The position numbers and the translations under genes are program-made. From positions 1-10,476 of the forward strand of contig CAZUVM010000178.1 of NCBI GenBank assembly GCA_964623885.1: a stretch of DNA of 10,476 nucleotides, in the 5' to 3' direction. Below the pieces are notes generated by a model. The model did not search any database and was not told the DNA's origin. It was given only the letters and a program-made list of their open reading frames with translations. Positions 7,282 to 10,476 of the stretch are shown here, piece after piece. Each line of letters begins with the position of its first letter. The first letter of the stretch is position 1. This DNA is from CAZUVM01 sp964623885. GTDB lineage: Bacteria; Verrucomicrobiota; Verrucomicrobiia; Limisphaerales; UBA8199.

Positions 7282-8175
7282 ATGAAGAGAGTCATTGTTC
7301 TCCTAATCAGCGCGGTCCTCGTTTTGTGGGCGAGCAGTCTCAGCGCGGCTGAAAGCAAAAAAATTGTTTTCATAGCCGGTCCGCCTAGCCACGGGCCGGG
7401 CGAGCATGAGCATCGCGCCGGTTGCTTATTGTTAAAATCATGTCTCGATAAAGTCGCGGGCATTTCAAGCACCGTCTACAGCAACGGCTGGCCTGAAAAC
7501 GCGGACACTGCATTTGCCGATGCTGCCACGATCGTTATCTATAGCGACGGTGGAGGTGGACAACCCTTTCTTCAGGATGATCGGCTACAAACCATCGGCG
7601 CCTTAATGAAAAAGGGGGTGGGCCTGGTTTGCATCCACTATGCGGTCGAGCCCACCAAGGAACGAGGTGAGAAAGAGTTTTTGGATTGGATGGGCGGCTG
7701 TTTTGAAATCAACCATTCTGTAAACCCGACTTGGATGGCGGATTTCAAGAGTCTGCCGCGGCATCCTATCACCAGCGGGGTGAAACCGTTCAGCATCCGC
7801 GACGAATGGTATTTTTTCATGCGCTTCCGCGATGGGATGCAGGGCGTGACGCCGATTCTAACCGCGGTTGCCCCCGAAACCACCATGGCACGGAACGATG
7901 GACCGCATGAAGGCAACCCCGAGGTCCGGGCTTCTGTAGCACACGGTGACCCGCAGCATACGGCTTGGGCGTTTGAACGACCGGATGGCGGGCGCGGTTT
8001 CGGGTTCACCGGCGCCCATTATCATAAGAACTGGGGCAACGACAATTTTCGCAAGCTTGTGCTCAATGCAATTCTTTGGACGGCCAAAGCCGAGGTGCCG
8101 GCTGATGGCGTGCAAAGTACCGTGACGGAGGAAGAGCTCAAAGCAAACCTGGATCCAAAGGGAAGGGCACGGTGA
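7282..8175 (+). CDS. Secreted ThuA-like domain protein
   Basis: A 297-residue protein with a clear Sec signal peptide (MKRVIVLLISAVLVLWASSLSAA, cleavage near residue 22-23). A ThuA-like, glutamine-amidotransferase-type flavodoxin fold follows. Motifs seen: IVFIAGPPSHGPGEHEHRAG (28-47), VIYSDGGGG (85-93), LVCIHYAVE (115-123), RDEWYFFMRF (173-182) and GFGFTGAHYHKNW (239-251), plus a short tail TVTEEELKANLDP (280-292) seen in verrucomicrobial and planctomycete members. The family is named for a trehalose-utilisation locus in rhizobia, but its activity is not settled, and exported members like this one regularly accompany DUF1080 proteins. Conserved His and Glu residues (H37, E41, H42, E43, H119, H246, H248) could form a metal or sugar site; this is inference. 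The start is 3 bp after the DUF1080 stop, so the two are surely one transcript. Confidence 0.88.
   Translation: MKRVIVLLISAVLVLWASSLSAAESKKIVFIAGPPSHGPGEHEHRAGCLLLKSCLDKVAGISSTVYSNGWPENADTAFADAATIVIYSDGGGGQPFLQDDRLQTIGALMKKGVGLVCIHYAVEPTKERGEKEFLDWMGGCFEINHSVNPTWMADFKSLPRHPITSGVKPFSIRDEWYFFMRFRDGMQGVTPILTAVAPETTMARNDGPHEGNPEVRASVAHGDPQHTAWAFERPDGGRGFGFTGAHYHKNWGNDNFRKLVLNAILWTAKAEVPADGVQSTVTEEELKANLDPKGRAR
8171..8175 (+). promoter_or_regulatory. Shine-Dalgarno-like GGTGA before the 41-residue small ORF
   Basis: GGTGA overlaps the ThuA stop codon and lies four A residues before ATG 8180. GGTGA complements the distal part of the anti-Shine-Dalgarno sequence, for which a short spacing is normal. 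Most genes in this window lack any such motif, so its presence here argues for the small ORF. Confidence 0.35.
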
Positions 8176-8179
8176 AAAA

Positions 8180-8305
8180 ATGCTCCCCGCTATCTTAGCA
8201 CGCCCCCCGAGGGCGCGAGATGTCTTTTTGTCTGAGGCATTTCCGCGCGGGATCGCGTTGTTTCTAGGTACATTCTGCCTTTTGAATTGCTTCACTGTGT
8301 TTTGA
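8180..8305 (+). CDS. Possible 41-residue small protein with a hydrophobic C-terminal segment
   Basis: An ATG at 8180 opens a 41-codon frame ending in TGA at 8303-8305. It fills the gap between the ThuA stop (8175) and the YdcF GTG (8312) almost completely. The product starts MLPAILARPPRARDVFLSEA, is basic in its first half, and ends in a hydrophobic stretch (residues 24-41, GIALFLGTFCLLNCFTVF) long enough for one membrane span. A GGTGA sits at the right distance upstream. I do not recognise the sequence. It may be a small membrane protein translated with the operon, or a chance open frame in a 136-bp spacer. The hydrophobic tail and tight fit are suggestive, not proof. Confidence 0.3.
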   Translation: MLPAILARPPRARDVFLSEAFPRGIALFLGTFCLLNCFTVF

Positions 8306-8311
8306 AGTACG

Positions 8312-9208
8312 GTGGCGGGCAGTAATCTGTGGTGGATTGATCTTCACTTTCTCCCAGGTGTCATTGGCCAATCGCTTTTATTACTCGCAAGCGTGCTGAT
8401 GGTTTGGTTTGCGATTCGCCCGATGAGTTCCCCTTGGCGTCGCTGCTTGAGCTTTGCCAGCGTGGGTCTGCTGGCTCTTGGAACCCTGGAAAACGGAATT
8501 CAATTTTACGTGCTCCTCGCTCGCGGAACGATCCACGCTAAAATTCCGATTGCCCTTTCCTTTTTCGTGACAGGCGCGCTGAGCTTGCTGGCGCCGGCCA
8601 TCTGGCGCCATGGCTCTCAACCTTGCTCGCAATCCCGGCGGTCGGGAGTTCAAACCGCCGCCGTGTTCTTGGTTTGCGCGCTGCTTTTCCCGCTTTTGCA
8701 AATGGTCTTCTTTGGGAAAACTGATTACCGGCGGCCGGCCGATGTGGCGGTGGTGCTCGGCGCGCGTGCTTACGCCGATGGTCGCCCCTCGGATGCTTTA
8801 GCCGATCGCGTGCGTACCGCCTGCGGTCTGTATCGGGATGGCTTGGTGCGAAAGCTGATTTTCTCAGGTGGCCCGGGCGACGGCCCCATCACCGAGAGCG
8901 AGGCGATGAAACGAATGGCGCTGAGGCTTGGGGTAAAAACCGAGGATATTGTGCTGGACGAAGCGGGCGTCAATACGCGCGCAACCGTCAGAAACACCGA
9001 GATGCTTTTTCGCGAATTGCACGCCTCGCGCGTCCTTGTCGTCAGTCACTTCTATCACCTGCCGAGAGTCAAAATGGCTTACCACCAGGTCGGCTTGGAA
9101 ATTTACACCGTGCCGGCTAAAGAGAGCTACCTGCTTCGCCAGTTGCCCTACAACATGGCGCGGGAAATCGCAGCCTTCTGGTCTTATTACCTGCGTCCTG
9201 CTGCCTGA
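8312..9208 (+). CDS. Membrane-anchored YdcF/DUF218 family protein
   Basis: A 298-residue protein with four predicted membrane helices (about 15-36, 45-70, 78-98 and 114-134) followed by a DUF218/YdcF domain. That domain shows DVAVVLGARAYADGRPSD (144-161), LADRVRTACGLYRDG (163-177), KLIFSGGPGDG (181-191), TESEAM (194-199), DEAGVNTRATVRNTE (216-230) and VLVVSHFYHLPRVKM (241-255). The glycine-rich strand ends, the RT...NT segment and SHFYHLPR are the family's conserved site. In the SanA/ElyC/YdcF group these proteins are linked to envelope integrity, but the reaction is unproven. Translation starts at GTG 8312; the frame is closed just upstream by TGA 8303-8305, so no earlier start exists. A GAAG at 8304-8307 is a weak ribosome-binding site. 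It may be the last gene of the sugar operon or carry its own promoter. Its stop is 3 bp from the convergent LOG gene. Confidence 0.88.
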   Translation: MAGSNLWWIDLHFLPGVIGQSLLLLASVLMVWFAIRPMSSPWRRCLSFASVGLLALGTLENGIQFYVLLARGTIHAKIPIALSFFVTGALSLLAPAIWRHGSQPCSQSRRSGVQTAAVFLVCALLFPLLQMVFFGKTDYRRPADVAVVLGARAYADGRPSDALADRVRTACGLYRDGLVRKLIFSGGPGDGPITESEAMKRMALRLGVKTEDIVLDEAGVNTRATVRNTEMLFRELHASRVLVVSHFYHLPRVKMAYHQVGLEIYTVPAKESYLLRQLPYNMAREIAAFWSYYLRPAA

Positions 9209-9211
9209 GCC

Positions 9212-10243
9212 TTACAGCCCATTCAGCGAGTCGATTAGTTGGCGCAGTCGACCATAATCCCGTCGGTTGAATTGGAACGCGATTCGTGGCAATTCCACAT
9301 TGTCATCATCCGCGATTTCTTCCGCCGTCGCTTCGATCCTCTGGATTTTCGGGCCGAGATTAATATCGGCAAAATCCTCGTTGAGCGCTTCCAGTGACGA
9401 ATCGGTCGGCGCATGCTTCAGCCGAATGATGAACAACTCCTTCACGAACCGGCTTGAGTGAAAGTTGCGGTAAAACCGCGTGATAATTTTCACCGCTTGG
9501 TCAGTGCTGTCGGTAATCTGGTAGAGATTTAGATCATCGGCGCAAATTAATTGATCGCGCAATAAGTGCTCGCGCACATGTTTGTCCCAGGTCCGCCAGT
9601 AGGTGCCGCCGGGCCGATCAATCAGCACCAGAGGCATAAGCTGGCTCTTGCCCGTTTGCATCAACGTAAGCGCTTCGTACCCTTCATCCATGGTCCCAAA
9701 TCCGCCGGGGAAAAGCGCGATCGCATCCGAATGTCGTATAAAAATCAACTTTCGGGTGAAAAAGTATTTGAACGTGACGAGCTTCTTGTCCTCGCGGATC
9801 ACCGGGTTGGCGGTCTGTTCCCAGGGCAAGCGTATATTGGCGCCAAAACTTTTTTCCGGTCCCGCCCCCTCATGCCCTGCATGCATGATCCCAGCTCCTG
9901 CCCCGGTGATCACCATAAACCCTGCCTCCGTGATCTTCTTCCCGAACTCCATCGCCTGCTGATACTCCATCCGCGTGGGCAAGGTTCGGGCCGATCCGAA
10001 GATGGTCACTTTCCGAACGTTGGCGTATGGGGCGAAAAGCTTGAATGCGTAACGGAGCTCTCTTAACGCGGTCTGGATCACGCGCACGTCACCGGTGTCT
10101 TTGACATCCGTAAGCAGCTTGAGCGCGTTTTCGATAATGTCGGCGACATTCTCTTCGTTATAGCCGCCGCCCTTGTAGGCAATGAGCTCTTCAATCCGTC
10201 GCTTTAACTCAGGATCGACGGGCGGTTTTTCGGTCTTGGTCAT
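9212..10243 (-). CDS. LOG family Rossmann-fold nucleotide-binding protein
   Basis: A 343-residue cytoplasmic protein of the LOG family. The core (about 76-260) shows TIFGSARTLP (80-89), GFMVITGAGAGIM (108-120), a TRK segment (163-165) and the signature PGGFGTMDE (179-187). The Arg and Glu of this signature are the residues used by LOG phosphoribohydrolases, which release a free base from a nucleoside 5'-monophosphate. It is longer than compact LOG proteins (about 190 residues): there is a roughly 75-residue helical N-terminal extension and a roughly 85-residue C-terminal extension ending QLIDSLNGL. The substrate is therefore uncertain; a general nucleotide rather than cytokinin role is likely. 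An upstream in-frame ATG at 10282 would overlap the previous gene by 26 bases; ATG 10241-10243 (MTKTEKPPVDPELKRR) leaves a 13-bp gap and is preferred. It is co-directional with and probably in one operon with the deoxyhypusine-synthase-like gene. Confidence 0.88.
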   Translation of the reverse strand: MTKTEKPPVDPELKRRIEELIAYKGGGYNEENVADIIENALKLLTDVKDTGDVRVIQTALRELRYAFKLFAPYANVRKVTIFGSARTLPTRMEYQQAMEFGKKITEAGFMVITGAGAGIMHAGHEGAGPEKSFGANIRLPWEQTANPVIREDKKLVTFKYFFTRKLIFIRHSDAIALFPGGFGTMDEGYEALTLMQTGKSQLMPLVLIDRPGGTYWRTWDKHVREHLLRDQLICADDLNLYQITDSTDQAVKIITRFYRNFHSSRFVKELFIIRLKHAPTDSSLEALNEDFADINLGPKIQRIEATAEEIADDDNVELPRIAFQFNRRDYGRLRQLIDSLNGL

Positions 10244-10256
10244 GGGCTGCCACGTT

Positions 10257-10476
10257 TCAATCCAGCACCGGTTCACTGCCATCGAGCATCTTCACCTTGT
10301 TATGGGCGAAATACTCTTTGGTCAGCGCGCGCATCATTTTATCGCGCTGATCATAGAGGCGGCGCAGCTTGCGGGGTTTGTGACGGGCCAGGGCGTAGTG
10401 CGTCAGTAACGGCATGGCGATCGTCGTGTCCGTGTAGCACACGACGGCATCGGGGAGTTTGGTCGGATCCACTTTG
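10257..10476 (-). CDS. Deoxyhypusine synthase-like protein, C-terminal end (5' part outside window)
   Basis: The last 72 complete codons plus the TGA stop of a gene that runs off the window edge. The product reads KVDPTKLPDAVVCYTDTTIAMPLLTHYALA, then KPRKLRRLYDQRDKMM, and ends GSEPVLD. The CYTDTTIAMPLL segment matches the final strand-helix of deoxyhypusine synthase-like proteins. The lysine at 10473-10475 sits where the catalytic lysine of the GK motif lies in this family, and the partial codon before it (third base C on the coding strand) is compatible with glycine. The GTG at 10472 is an internal valine codon, not the start. Bacterial members act without a classical eIF5A substrate; related enzymes make or use spermidine-derived aminobutyl groups, but the role here cannot be fixed from the fragment. 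It lies immediately upstream of the LOG gene. Confidence 0.75.
   Translation of the reverse strand, partial: KVDPTKLPDAVVCYTDTTIAMPLLTHYALARHKPRKLRRLYDQRDKMMRALTKEYFAHNKVKMLDGSEPVLD

Noticed and set aside
8201..8229. CGCCC/GGGCG hairpin followed by TTTTT after the ThuA gene as an intrinsic terminator.
   Set aside because: The T-run begins about nine bases after the stem, too far for an intrinsic terminator, and the stem is short; a weak attenuating role cannot be excluded.
10244..10282. LOG start at ATG 10282.
   Set aside because: It would overlap the upstream gene by 26 bases and add 13 residues that do not look like the family; ATG 10243 is preferred.
1..10476. CRISPR arrays, tRNA/rRNA genes, insertion sequences, att sites or a defence island.
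   Set aside because: No regularly spaced repeats, cloverleaf-like sequences, transposase motifs or terminal inverted repeats were seen; Uma2 alone does not make a defence system.

Overview
This window most likely comes from a verrucomicrobial or planctomycete-type soil or freshwater bacterium. The grounds are gene content, not a database match. A secreted DUF1080 (3-keto-glycoside lyase/hydrolase) protein and a secreted ThuA-like protein sit in tandem with a sugar epimerase-like TIM barrel. DUF3047, DUF3471 and a bacterial deoxyhypusine-synthase-like protein are also present. Start sites mostly lack clear Shine-Dalgarno motifs. GC looks moderately high by eye (not counted). I see no tRNA, rRNA, CRISPR array, insertion sequence or phage gene.

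Layout. (1) 1-384: the 3' end of a + strand gene carrying two tandem DUF3471 units. (2) 409-1065 (-): a secreted DUF3047 protein. (3) 1194-2917 (+): dprA, then a single-domain Uma2 PD-(D/E)XK nuclease-like protein. (4) 2926-5463 (-): hrpB, a DExH helicase. (5) 5639-8175 (+): a tightly packed operon of a sugar 3-epimerase-like TIM barrel, a DUF1080 protein (ATGA overlap) and a ThuA-like protein (3 bp gap). A possible 41-residue small protein (8180-8305) and a membrane-anchored YdcF/DUF218 protein (8312-9208) follow. (6) 9212-10476 (-): a LOG-family nucleotide-binding protein downstream of the 3' end of a deoxyhypusine-synthase-like gene that continues past the window.

How the genes fit together. 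The most coherent unit is the epimerase-DUF1080-ThuA operon. The first product looks cytoplasmic and the other two carry signal peptides. I read it as part of a route that degrades oxidised (3-keto) glycosides outside the cytoplasm and isomerises the released sugar inside. No Gfo/Idh/MocA-type dehydrogenase, transporter or regulator is visible here, so the pathway is incomplete within the window. The rest looks like ordinary chromosomal housekeeping or conserved-hypothetical genes. I do not see a defence island or a clearly new system. The best candidates for a second look are the sugar operon, the small ORF and the LOG/deoxyhypusine-synthase pair.
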